NCBI GenBank assembly: GCA_902782125.1
Contig: CACZMA010000002.1
Location: 62,001-126,000 of the forward strand
Length of the DNA: 64,000 nucleotides
Direction: 5' to 3'
Origin: Oscillospiraceae bacterium
GTDB lineage: Bacteria > Bacillota > Clostridia > Saccharofermentanales > Saccharofermentanaceae
The translations under genes were made by a program, and so were the position numbers. Shown here piece after piece: positions 52,397 to 60,372 of the stretch; position 1 is the first letter of the stretch; every line of letters starts with the position of its first letter. Below the pieces are notes generated by a model. It searched no databases, was not told where the DNA came from, and was given only the letters and a program-made list of their open reading frames with translations.

Positions 52397-54430
52397 TCAC
52401 GCTCTCTTCTTCTTTACGATATATATAGTTATGGGTATCGCACACAGTGCGAGTCCTATGGTTGATATTGTAATTCCGGTATAGAAGCTTTTCTCGACAT
52501 ACTTTACATTAATGTGATGTGTTCCGGGAGGACATTCGACTTCCATTTTCCAACCATTGCCGACAGGCTTGATATCGGCGGGACTGCCATCGATGTATGC
52601 GTAAAAATATTCGTCAAACGAATAATTCATAGTAATCTTACCACCGCCAAAATCGGACGGAGTCGTTAGTTCAAGACTGTTTATCTTCTGCTCGAGTGGT
52701 ATCTCTCTGTTTGATTCATCATATGCAAGCGGCTTTGCATATACATCTTCAAAGATGATCCTTTTGTCATCTGCCGCCGCCTTTGTAATCCCATATTGAG
52801 CAAAGTAATCTGTAAAGTAATCTTCATAGTAGATTTCAGTCACATACCATCTGACCGACTGACTTCTCATATCTTCTATGAATCCCGGATATGGTTCAGT
52901 CAGATCACCGGGGACATAACGCATATGTGAGTAGAAATCTGAATAAGCATAAATATCATTCTTCATTAAAAAACCACAGTAACCGCTGGCATTGTTAAAC
53001 CCATAGTAGGAGGCAAGGTCAAAGGCTAAGGTAGAAGTAGTATCCATCATCACGAGTCCGCTCTCGGGATCAATATCGACCACATTAAACTGGACAGGCA
53101 CATATCTTCCGACAGAGAGGCTTTCTGTGAATTCCTCTTTGAACGGGACCTCGCTGGTGCGGATTATGGCATTAGTCTTCAATGGAGTCAGAATGAATAT
53201 GCCGAGAAGACTTATTACTTGGAGAACCAAAAGTGACAAACGGACAACGGTAAGGTCGTTTTTGAATCTTTGCTTAAAAAAGCGTTCCAGCACCGTCATT
53301 GCCAGTGAGGATATGATGATCACTGCCGATACTGTTATTATCGTTAGTTTATGAGCCCATCTGAATCTGTTAAGAATAGGAATGAGATATATTATCCTGT
53401 TGAAAGAAGTACTGAACATCCAAAGGAGTGTTAATAATACGACGGGAAGGGCGGCAATGATCCCGATTAGCTCTTCCCTGTATGTATCGAAATATCTTCT
53501 GCGGGCAATGGCAGCAATTACCAATGCTATTCCTATAAAAGTAAACAGTACGGATATCAAACCGCAGAATCCTACATCTGTCTTAAAACTGGTCTCTATG
53601 AAATCTTCAAAAGAAAGTTTGTCGGAGCGTTCGCTTATCGACATCAGATCAAGCATCGGAAGCATTAGCGGCAAGCTTGCCAGAGCCACAATTATATAAG
53701 TAATCAAATACTCTCCTATGAGATGGAAAGCAGGTTTAATGCTATTTGTATTCTTATCCCTTGAGAGGAGGGTATAGGTAAGCACGAATATAAAGTCAAA
53801 GATGGCAGAATAGACAAAGAACTGCGGATGTCCACAATAAAAAAGTGCGATCCTGGGGATAACAGCCAAAAGAAGATTAAATACCGAATGCTTTTGATGG
53901 AGTTTTAAGAGTCCATAGTAGATCCAAGGCAAAGCGGCTGTTGTCATCAAAACGATAATCCATGAATCTCCGATATAGATATTGTAAGTATTAAGATTCC
54001 AACCTATTGCTCCGATGATTGCGGGCATTCTCGTGCATCCCAGCAATCTGAGCAAAATGTAAGCCCCCAGAGAACCGATGATAATGAGAATAATAGCCAT
54101 AATATCGATTACGGCATCAAAATGTCCGAAGATGATCTGACTGACCAATGCTGCCAAATACACCAACAGATTCAATGAACCCGTCTGCCCGGTACCTATG
54201 AACCGCTTGCCGCAGAACTCATGGAAATTGTAAAACGGGAACTCGCCATTGAGTACAGATCTGACAGAATACTTGTACATACAGAGGTATGCATCAGCGT
54301 TATCGTCTTGCAGGAAGAAGTAAGGATAACGGAGCTCAAGAAACGCAAAGAATACCAGACATATCAGTAAGATTACTGCAATGTCGATGTAATACTGCTT
54401 TTTGTCAGGTATACTTGCCTTATTATTCAT
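52397..54430 (-). CDS. YfhO-family membrane protein, coupled to the SCIFF maturase gene
   Basis: 677 residues with about 12 membrane helices (about 15-440), an extracytoplasmic domain (about 440-645) and a final helix. The C-terminal FDEYFYAYIDGSP and CPPGTHHINVKYVEK segments match the YfhO end pattern. It is shorter than the homologue at 45166-47979. The start overlaps the SCIFF maturase stop by 8 bases, so it is co-translated with that gene. A role in SCIFF handling is possible but unproven. Confidence 0.82.
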   Translation of the reverse strand: MNNKASIPDKKQYYIDIAVILLICLVFFAFLELRYPYFFLQDDNADAYLCMYKYSVRSVLNGEFPFYNFHEFCGKRFIGTGQTGSLNLLVYLAALVSQIIFGHFDAVIDIMAIILIIIGSLGAYILLRLLGCTRMPAIIGAIGWNLNTYNIYIGDSWIIVLMTTAALPWIYYGLLKLHQKHSVFNLLLAVIPRIALFYCGHPQFFVYSAIFDFIFVLTYTLLSRDKNTNSIKPAFHLIGEYLITYIIVALASLPLMLPMLDLMSISERSDKLSFEDFIETSFKTDVGFCGLISVLFTFIGIALVIAAIARRRYFDTYREELIGIIAALPVVLLTLLWMFSTSFNRIIYLIPILNRFRWAHKLTIITVSAVIIISSLAMTVLERFFKQRFKNDLTVVRLSLLVLQVISLLGIFILTPLKTNAIIRTSEVPFKEEFTESLSVGRYVPVQFNVVDIDPESGLVMMDTTSTLAFDLASYYGFNNASGYCGFLMKNDIYAYSDFYSHMRYVPGDLTEPYPGFIEDMRSQSVRWYVTEIYYEDYFTDYFAQYGITKAAADDKRIIFEDVYAKPLAYDESNREIPLEQKINSLELTTPSDFGGGKITMNYSFDEYFYAYIDGSPADIKPVGNGWKMEVECPPGTHHINVKYVEKSFYTGITISTIGLALCAIPITIYIVKKKRA

Positions 54431-55802
54431 CTCCCGGTTTCCTGATATCTGAAGTTAACAGCTTCACTGCGATCGCACACTCTATTCGCTTGCAGAACAG
54501 CTTACAACCGTAGTCGTATACGCCCAGGATGTCCCCTGTCGCATGGTATGCGTTTGCCGCACAACCTCCGGAGCAGTACAGCTTTGCCCAGCACTCCTTG
54601 CACTCGGGCCTGCTGTAAGCATTGCACGAAGCGAAATGCGTTCTCATATCAGTATTGGTGACACCCTGGTAGATATCGCCCATCTTGTATTTCTCGTCGC
54701 CTACGAACTGGTGGCAGGGGTAGAGGTCTCCCCACGGCGTTACCGCGAGATACTCAGTTCCGGAACCGCACCCTGCGACCCTCTTGTAGATGCAGGGACC
54801 GCATGTAAGATCCAGCATGTAGTGGTAGAACGTGAAGGGGCGGCCTTCCTTGTGTCTCTGCACCATCAGCCTGGCAAGCTCGTCATACTGCTCGAAAATA
54901 ACGGGCAGATCCTCTTCTGTCAGGGCAGAAGGAGAAGACGGGTCGGTTACGACAGGCTCCATGGACAGCTCGTTGAATCCGAGGTCCAGATAGTGCTTGA
55001 TGTCGTTAAGGAAATCCGGATTGTAATGCGTATAAGTTCCGCGGATGTAGTAGCTCTTGTTTCCTCGCTTGGATACGAACCTCTGGAAGTTGGGAACGAT
55101 CTTGTCGTAAGAACCGTTGCCGGCATAATCCACTCTGAATCTGTCGTTGATTTCTTTACGTCCGTCGAGTGATAGAACGACATTGTGGAATTCCCTGTTG
55201 GCAAATTCCGTGACCTCATCGTCCAGGAGCACGCCGTTGGTCGTGAGGGTGAACCTGATGTTCTTGTTGTGGATCTTCTCCTGCTCTCTGCCGTATTCGG
55301 TGAGGCGCTTGACCACATCCCAGTTCATCAGCGGCTCGCCGCCGAAGAAATCTATATCAAGGTTCTTATGGTAGCCCGAATTCTCGATGAGGAAATCTAT
55401 CGCGCGCTTACCGACCTCATAGCTCATGATCGCACGCTCGCCGTGGTATTTGCCCTGGCTTGCAAAGCAATAGGAGCAGTTGAGGTTACAGGTGTGGGCC
55501 ACATGCAGGCACAGTGCCTTGATGGTGAAGTTCCTCTTCCTGAAGTCTCTGGCAAGTCCCTCGAACTTGTCGGGCGCATACAGTTTGCCGGCTTCCTTAA
55601 GGGAATCGATGTCCGCCAGGCATTCCTCAGCTTCTTCGCGGGTAATGCCGTGTTCGGAGACCGCCTTGGAGATAACATCTTCCGCAGGCTCGGTCTCATA
55701 CCACCTGATCATGTCATAAGCAACGGGATCGACCATGTGGATCGAACCCGAATGACAATCGAGCACTATGTTAAGTCCGTCAAACTGATAGCAGTGAATC
55801 AT
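54423..55802 (-). CDS. scfB: SCIFF radical SAM maturase with SPASM domain
   Basis: 459 residues. An N-terminal peptide-binding (RRE-like) region (about 1-85), the radical SAM core with CNLNCSYC (Cys for the 4Fe-4S cluster), FFGGEP and a C-terminal SPASM domain holding many Cys (CGPCIYKRVAGCGSG, CNAYSRPECKECWAKLYCSGGC). The family installs thioether bonds from Cys to nearby residues in SCIFF peptides (ranthipeptides). The substrate gene lies immediately upstream, beyond a terminator. The ribosome site is weak (GGTTGG). Confidence 0.96.
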   Translation of the reverse strand: MIHCYQFDGLNIVLDCHSGSIHMVDPVAYDMIRWYETEPAEDVISKAVSEHGITREEAEECLADIDSLKEAGKLYAPDKFEGLARDFRKRNFTIKALCLHVAHTCNLNCSYCFASQGKYHGERAIMSYEVGKRAIDFLIENSGYHKNLDIDFFGGEPLMNWDVVKRLTEYGREQEKIHNKNIRFTLTTNGVLLDDEVTEFANREFHNVVLSLDGRKEINDRFRVDYAGNGSYDKIVPNFQRFVSKRGNKSYYIRGTYTHYNPDFLNDIKHYLDLGFNELSMEPVVTDPSSPSALTEEDLPVIFEQYDELARLMVQRHKEGRPFTFYHYMLDLTCGPCIYKRVAGCGSGTEYLAVTPWGDLYPCHQFVGDEKYKMGDIYQGVTNTDMRTHFASCNAYSRPECKECWAKLYCSGGCAANAYHATGDILGVYDYGCKLFCKRIECAIAVKLLTSDIRKPGDE

Positions 55803-55823
55803 ATAATTACCAACCGTATTACA

Positions 55824-55852
55824 TAAAAAAAGGTCTCACACTTGATGAGACC
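55824..55852 (-). terminator. Terminator between SCIFF peptide and maturase genes
   Basis: GGTCTCA and TGAGACC form a perfect 7-bp stem with a 7-base loop (55832-55852), followed by seven T on the minus strand, about 27 bases after the peptide stop. It should make the peptide transcript more abundant than the maturase transcript. Confidence 0.85.
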
Positions 55853-55878
55853 CTTAATCTCCGCAAATTACCCTAAGC

Positions 55879-56025
55879 TTATTTTGAAAGCTTCTCGCAA
55901 GCCTGATTTGCAACTCCGCAGGATGTCTTGCAAGCTGACTGGCAAGATGTCTGGCACTCGCCGCAGCCGCCTTCCTTAGCGGACTTATCAAGGTCGCGGG
56001 TCTCGATAGTAACGATTCTCGTCAT
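55879..56025 (-). CDS. scfA: SCIFF ranthipeptide precursor
   Basis: 48 residues from the ATG at 56025; the longer frame upstream is not used. The N-terminal leader MTRIVTIETRDLDKSA is the conserved SCIFF start, followed by six Cys within 23 residues (21, 24, 28, 32, 36, 43), alternating with Thr/Ser acceptors in the pattern CxxCxxxCxxxCxxxC. In the family each Cys forms a thioether with a downstream or upstream residue. A strong promoter lies 31 bases upstream, and the maturase gene follows after a terminator. Confidence 0.96.
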   Translation of the reverse strand: MTRIVTIETRDLDKSAKEGGCGECQTSCQSACKTSCGVANQACEKLSK

Positions 56026-56055
56026 TTTGAGGTTCCCCCTTTTTTTGATAGAGAA

Positions 56056-56084
56056 ATTATACTTTGTGCCCGCCATACAGTCAA
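56056..56084 (-). promoter_or_regulatory. Near-consensus promoter of the SCIFF gene
   Basis: TTGACT (56079-56084), 17 bases and TATAAT (56056-56061) on the minus strand. The -35 overlaps the stop of the decarboxylase gene. It is one of the best promoters in the window. Confidence 0.85.
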
Positions 56085-57457
56085 GGCAACACTTTGACAT
56101 TGCCGGTGAAGCCGGCAGCGGGTCTTCTGATCTCCGCAGTGCCGGAGTGAACATAATCGATGGTATCCTGCGTGATGAGCTCGCCAGGAACCAGCAGAGG
56201 CACTCCCGGCGGATAGCAGAACAGATACTCGCCGGATATCATGCCGGAACTCTGTTCAAGAGGTCTCTCCTCAGCCGTAAGCCCCTTGATCGAAGCTTCA
56301 CGCACATCCATCGCGAGCACGGGCTTCGGGCGGGGAAGGGGGCTGACGATATCCTGTGGAGCAGACAGTTCATCTATCTTAAGCACCGCATCACAGAACC
56401 GGCCGATCGATTCAGGCGTATCCCCTATGCCGGTCATGGCGATGAGGTGGGTCGTAAAAGCAGCCTCACACTCTATATTGAAATCTCCTCTCAGGCGCTC
56501 TGCGAGCGTTATTCCGTCTCCCAATATGACGAGCTTGGAGCGTTCCTTGACCGGGGCCTGCCAGAACCTGTAGTTTTTGAGTCCTGCCAGCCTCTCTTCC
56601 GCCAGGCGGATACCGTCTTCCCAAGGCTTGAGGATATCCTTGCGCGCGTTGAGTGTGGCAAAACACCTGGATATTCCCCTGAGAAGTACATATGAGGGGC
56701 TGCTCGTCTCGAAGATGTCTATGTAATGCCTGATGGTGCTGTCAGAGATCCTGCATCCGGGGTAGGTAAGCATGACGGATGTCTGCGTAGGCGAATTGAG
56801 AGTCTTATGCAGGCTCTTGATAACAATGTCTCCGCAGCAGGGACTGCCGAAGTAATCATCACCGAGTCCGAGGTGCGCTCCGTGCGCGCAGTCCGTTATG
56901 AGCGTTGCATCGTAGCGCCTTGTGATCTCCATTATCGAAGCCGTATCCGATATGACTCCCTCGTAAGTGGGCGAAGTTATTATGACTGTCCTTATGGAGG
57001 GATCCCTTACCAGGATCTTCTCTATATCGTATGCCGACACGGGCCCTGCGAAAGGCAGGTTGCCGTCGGTAACAGGCATGAGCGGCACGGGCGTGTTGCC
57101 GGTAAGTTCCAGCGCATGCCATACTGCCAGGTGGCTGTTCATAGCGACAAGGACCTTAGAGCCGGGCATCTCGGCATTGCAGGCGGAGATGGCGGTAAGG
57201 AGCATCGTGGTGGATCCCCCTACAGAGACATAAGCCCTCTCAGCTCCCCAGAGCATTGCTCCGGCAGTCTCCATATCCTTAATCAGTCCTGAAGGGGAGT
57301 GGAGATTGTCGAAGCCCTGGATCTCGGTTATGTCGCGTGCAAATTCGGATGAGATCAGATCGGGGTTCCTCTTATGGCCGGGCATATGCATCGGCAGAGG
57401 GTCACTGCCGAGATACAGTTTGAGCGCTGCGCCGAGCTTGTCATTGTCGTATGCCAT
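56081..57457 (-). CDS. Orn/Lys/Arg decarboxylase-fold PLP enzyme
   Basis: 458 residues. Family blocks PMHMPGHKRN at the N terminus, SVGGSTTMLLTAISAC, SPTYEGVISD, TDCAHGAHLG, and the PLP Lys in KSLHKTLN. This is the short Bacillota form without the N-terminal wing domain of the large inducible enzymes (YaaO-like). It probably decarboxylates lysine, ornithine or arginine for polyamine synthesis; the substrate cannot be read from the sequence. Confidence 0.9.
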   Translation of the reverse strand: MAYDNDKLGAALKLYLGSDPLPMHMPGHKRNPDLISSEFARDITEIQGFDNLHSPSGLIKDMETAGAMLWGAERAYVSVGGSTTMLLTAISACNAEMPGSKVLVAMNSHLAVWHALELTGNTPVPLMPVTDGNLPFAGPVSAYDIEKILVRDPSIRTVIITSPTYEGVISDTASIMEITRRYDATLITDCAHGAHLGLGDDYFGSPCCGDIVIKSLHKTLNSPTQTSVMLTYPGCRISDSTIRHYIDIFETSSPSYVLLRGISRCFATLNARKDILKPWEDGIRLAEERLAGLKNYRFWQAPVKERSKLVILGDGITLAERLRGDFNIECEAAFTTHLIAMTGIGDTPESIGRFCDAVLKIDELSAPQDIVSPLPRPKPVLAMDVREASIKGLTAEERPLEQSSGMISGEYLFCYPPGVPLLVPGELITQDTIDYVHSGTAEIRRPAAGFTGNVKVLP

Positions 57458-57470
57458 GTAAGTCCTCCCT

Positions 57471-57508
57471 TAATAAGAAACCCTGCCTCTTCATTAGAGG
57501 AGGCAGGG
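57471..57508 (-). terminator. Terminator of the zinc-ribbon protein gene
   Basis: CCCTGCCTC and GAGGCAGGG (57481-57489 with 57500-57508) form a 9-bp stem followed on the minus strand by TTTCTTATT, 26 bases after the stop at 57535. Confidence 0.75.
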
Positions 57509-57534
57509 AAAGAAATGGAGTAAAAAATGAAAAA

Positions 57535-58380
57535 TTAATCCTTAGGTGTGTAAGTTGTGAAGCTGTAACCGTTGATCATGTCAGGCTTCTCGTAGATCGT
57601 CTCCTGCATCTTGAGAGCTGTGGAGAGGATCAGTGTGTAAGGGCTGAGGCAACCGTCGATGCCGTCGCACTCAGCTGCATAGCTGATAGCCTGTGCTTCA
57701 TCATCGGAAAGCAGCATGTACTGCGATACGAGGAACAGGGATCTTACGCCGACGCTCATGTAAACGAGCTTGTTGTTGATGGAGTAAGAAGTGGATGAAG
57801 CAGAGGATGTTGACAGTCTGCTGCTGAAGGAGAGACCGAGAGCAGAGCTTGCAGAACTCAGAGAAGAACTTTCTTCCTGGATGAAGAGAGGCTTGCCTTC
57901 GATACCGACCTTACCTACTTCGTGGAACAGACCGATGATGATGGCGGACTCTTCGTCGAGCTGCGGCATGATCGTATCCTTGATCCTGAGGAGCTGCTTT
58001 GTAACAGCTACGCTCCTGATGAGGAGACCCTTCTCGCAAGCGAGCTCACCCTTGATGTCAGCGGGTGCCGTGAGCCAGGATGTTCTGTTCTCGAGGAAGT
58101 CGATAAAGTGGTCGAACTCTGTCTTCCTCTTTACGACTGCAGCCTTGAGCTGCTCGTAATATGTGTCGACATTATCCTTGTTAACTTCGATCATAGGCAT
58201 GATGCCTGCAACCTTGTCGGACTTGCCTGTAGCTGCCGCTGATACTGCTGCAGCCTGGGGGGTTACTACTGCTTCTGCACCTGCATCACCCTCATCAGCT
58301 GAAGTAAATGTATATTTACACTTAGGGCATCTGATAGCCTGATTAGCAATTACCATTCCGCAATCGGGACACTTTTTCAT
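57535..58380 (-). CDS. Zinc-ribbon and HD-like domain protein with H-E variant
   Basis: 281 residues from the ATG at 58380, with AGGAGG 7 bases upstream. The N terminus is a zinc ribbon (CPDCG, CPKC), followed by an Ala-rich linker and an HD-type hydrolase fold (about 85-260): the usual HD motif position reads GLFHEVGKVG, with Glu for Asp. The mid-part resembles the HD phosphohydrolases with the SVGVRSLFLVSQYM helix. Metal binding and catalysis may be altered. Function unknown. Confidence 0.68.
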   Translation of the reverse strand: MKKCPDCGMVIANQAIRCPKCKYTFTSADEGDAGAEAVVTPQAAAVSAAATGKSDKVAGIMPMIEVNKDNVDTYYEQLKAAVVKRKTEFDHFIDFLENRTSWLTAPADIKGELACEKGLLIRSVAVTKQLLRIKDTIMPQLDEESAIIIGLFHEVGKVGIEGKPLFIQEESSSLSSASSALGLSFSSRLSTSSASSTSYSINNKLVYMSVGVRSLFLVSQYMLLSDDEAQAISYAAECDGIDGCLSPYTLILSTALKMQETIYEKPDMINGYSFTTYTPKD

Positions 58381-58443
58381 AGTTGGACCTCCTGAATTCA
58401 CAGCGTCAAACAAGTCTACCGCTATGAGTTAATTTATTTTGCT

Positions 58444-58472
58444 ATTTTACAACTTAAGAAAGTAAGTATCAA
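58444..58472 (-). promoter_or_regulatory. Promoter of the zinc-ribbon protein gene
   Basis: TTGATA (58467-58472), 17 bases and TAAAAT (58444-58449) on the minus strand, 63 bases before the start at 58380. Confidence 0.7.
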
Positions 58473-58548
58473 CAAAACAAAGCCTTGTATTTGTATATTT
58501 TCAAAAGATTTACAAGAAATTTGTTTGATTTTTTGTGCAATAAGAAAA

Positions 58549-58578
58549 AAGACACTGACGAGGGGTTGTCAGTGTCTT
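58549..58578 (-). terminator. Hairpin that reads as a terminator on the minus strand
   Basis: AAGACACTGAC and GTCAGTGTCTT form a perfect 11-bp stem with an 8-base loop. On the minus strand it is followed by TTTTCTTATT, a typical terminator. No leftward gene is known to end here. On the plus strand it lies directly before a ribosome site and a two-codon frame. Confidence 0.6.
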
Positions 58579-58590
58579 AAGGAGGGTGTT

Positions 58591-58599
58591 ATGAAGTAA
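58591..58599 (+). CDS. Minimal leader frame Met-Lys-stop
   Basis: AAGGAGGG (58579-58586) is followed 4-5 bases later by ATG AAG TAA. A very good ribosome site ahead of a two-codon frame is unusual and may be a regulatory minigene or a chance match. It lies 126 bases before the small hypothetical gene. Confidence 0.25.
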   Translation: MK

Positions 58600-58724
58600 G
58601 GAACAATTACTTAGAACAATTGTATGATACCACGCACGGGATTTACTTTAAGATTCAAAAAAGGCAAAATAGTGGCAAACATTCATCTGAAATGAGGCAG
58701 AGCCTCTCAAAAAGGGAGAAAAAC

Positions 58725-58985
58725 ATGAAATTGGAAGGACGACTCTTTGTCGGAAGCCGCCTTACGGAGATAAAGGAAGTTGTAACGGAAGACACGGATG
58801 AAGCCTTCTCAAAGCAGCTGGAGACCGCACTCGTGCTGCTGTGCAAGGAGATGGACATCCCCGTACCGATGTGGATGAAGAAGAACACCAAGGAGTTCGC
58901 GGCATTCCATCAGACGATCTTCTTCAGCGAACAGTATACCGAGAAGGTCCGATTCGACAGATTCCAGATAAAGATGACAGATTAA
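58725..58985 (+). CDS. Small conserved-looking hypothetical protein
   Basis: 86 residues from the ATG at 58725, with GGGAG upstream; the longer frame lacks a ribosome site. It is soluble, slightly basic, with a Met/Trp/Phe-rich middle (MDIPVPMWMKKN) and basic C terminus. No family is recognised. It is flanked by two terminators, so it is a monocistronic unit. Confidence 0.6.
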   Translation: MKLEGRLFVGSRLTEIKEVVTEDTDEAFSKQLETALVLLCKEMDIPVPMWMKKNTKEFAAFHQTIFFSEQYTEKVRFDRFQIKMTD

Positions 58986-58989
58986 AGAA

Positions 58990-59013
58990 GGCTGCCTCGA
59001 TAACGGGGCAGCC
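58990..59013. terminator. Bidirectional terminator
   Basis: GGCTGCC and GGCAGCC form a 7-bp stem with a 10-base loop; ATTCTTTG follows on plus and TTCTTTAAT on minus. It separates the convergent small gene and divIC. Confidence 0.65.
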
Positions 59014-59057
59014 ATTCTTTGTCTAACAGCAAATCAGGTCGGGAGGACCATTTATTA

Positions 59058-59363
59058 TCAATTCTCTCCGTTTATACGGAAGATGACTTCGCCCGGATAT
59101 ACCATGTCGAGCTGGCTTCTGGCTACACTCTCTATGTAGGCGTCGTCTTCGCCGAACTTCTCCTGTGCTTTGATCTGTCCGAGCTTCTCACTCAGAGATT
59201 CGGACTGTGCGATAAGGGAACTGTTCTCTGCCTTGAGACGCGCGCGCTGCTCCATGATGTTGGAGAAACGTGTGATGCAGAGTATCGCAATGACAACAAC
59301 GCCTATGTAGAGCAATGCCCTTACAAATGATATGCCGTGTGTCTTGTGATGAACCTTACGCAC
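59058..59363 (-). CDS. divIC: DivIC/FtsB-type septum formation initiator
   Basis: 101 residues: a short cytoplasmic N terminus, one TM (about 15-34), then a coiled coil (about 38-70) rich in Leu/Glu/Lys, and an extracytoplasmic end with ESVARSQLDMVYPGE. It is part of the divisome subcomplex with FtsL and DivIB. The start is GTG; a six-codon frame MKGWIS ends with TAA immediately before this GTG (59364-59384), which may couple translation. In many Bacillota divIC lies close to the RqcP gene, as here. Confidence 0.85.
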   Translation of the reverse strand: MRKVHHKTHGISFVRALLYIGVVVIAILCITRFSNIMEQRARLKAENSSLIAQSESLSEKLGQIKAQEKFGEDDAYIESVARSQLDMVYPGEVIFRINGEN

Positions 59364-59420
59364 TTACGAGATCCAGCCTTTCATAAAACTTCTGATTAGA
59401 CTATCTCATACGCAAAACGG

Positions 59421-59456
59421 CAAAACAACAAAGCATCCCCAAACTTAAAGGGGATG
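59421..59456 (-). terminator. Terminator of the dnaX-ybaB-recR-rqcP operon
   Basis: CATCCCC and GGGGATG (59434-59456) form a 7-bp stem with a 9-base loop, followed on the minus strand by CTTTGTTGTTTTG. Confidence 0.75.
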
Positions 59457-59488
59457 TAACAATAAGTAAGACAATTGTAATCTTAGGA

Positions 59489-59755
59489 TTATTCCTCGGA
59501 ATTCTCGTCGGTATCTTCGATGAGTTCGTACATCTCGCGGGCCTCATCGCGGCGTACCGTCTCGGGCAGGCTGAGCACTTTGAAGCTGACAACTCCGTTG
59601 CCGAACATGATGGAGACGATATCTCCGATCTTGAGTTTTGTACCGGGTTTGGCGACCTTGCCGTTCACCGTAACGCGGCCGGTGGAACACACCTCGTTGG
59701 CAACGGTGCGGCGCTTGATAACGCGTGAGAGCTTAAGGAACTTATCAAGTCTCAT
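59489..59755 (-). CDS. rqcP: S4-domain RNA-binding protein RqcP
   Basis: 88 residues. MRLDKFLKLSRVIKRRTVAN, then GRVTVNGKVAKPGTKLKIGD, is an S4 domain, of the RqcP/YabO size class. RqcP helps ribosome-associated quality control by aiding tail addition on stalled nascent chains. It overlaps recR by 11 bases, so it is translationally coupled to the DNA repair gene. Confidence 0.9.
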   Translation of the reverse strand: MRLDKFLKLSRVIKRRTVANEVCSTGRVTVNGKVAKPGTKLKIGDIVSIMFGNGVVSFKVLSLPETVRRDEAREMYELIEDTDENSEE

Positions 59756-60371
59756 TACCTGCTCCTTCGCTGAGCGATATGCGTCCCTTCAGGGCATTCG
59801 CGAGCGTGAGGTCGTCTACGAATTCGATGTCGGAACCCATGGGAAGACCTGATGCAAGGCGGGAGACCCTTATACCGGAAGGCGATAGTATCCTCGACAG
59901 ATAAAGAGCCGTGGCATTGCCTTCCGCATTCTGGTTGGTTGCGATGATGACTTCCGTTATCTCGCTGTGCTCAGACAGCCGCTTGATAAGATCGGGAATG
60001 GTCGTATCGTTGATGCTCTTGTTGTTGAGCGGGTCGAACACTCCGTGGAGCACATGGTAGAGACCCTTGTACTCATGCATCCTCTCAAAAGACTCGACTT
60101 CTCTGGGCGTCTCCACAACGAGCACTGTGCTTCTGTCGCGCGTGGTGTCAGAACAGATGCGGCACGGATCGCCGTCGGTAAAGTTCTGGCATACCGAACA
60201 TCTGCGGGTAGACCTTCTTGCAGTCGTGATCGAATCGGACAGAGCCTTGGCCTTGTCTTCGTCCATCGCAAGTATGTGGAAAGCCAGACGCTGTGCCGAC
60301 TTCCCGCCTATACCGGGAAGACTCGACAACTGCGCTATGAGATTCTGGATGGAAGGGGAGTATCCTGACAT
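59745..60371 (-). CDS. recR: Recombination mediator RecR
   Basis: 208 residues. N-terminal helix-hairpin-helix LPGIGGKSAQRLAFHIL, a zinc finger with four Cys (CSVCQNFTDGDPCRIC), a Toprim domain with VVETPREVESFE and NQNAEGNATALYL, and the C-terminal RLASGLPMGSDIEFVDD Walker-like end. RecR works with RecO to load RecA on SSB-coated DNA. It is 1 base after ybaB. Confidence 0.96.
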   Translation of the reverse strand: MSGYSPSIQNLIAQLSSLPGIGGKSAQRLAFHILAMDEDKAKALSDSITTARRSTRRCSVCQNFTDGDPCRICSDTTRDRSTVLVVETPREVESFERMHEYKGLYHVLHGVFDPLNNKSINDTTIPDLIKRLSEHSEITEVIIATNQNAEGNATALYLSRILSPSGIRVSRLASGLPMGSDIEFVDDLTLANALKGRISLSEGAGNET

Positions 60372-60372
60372 A

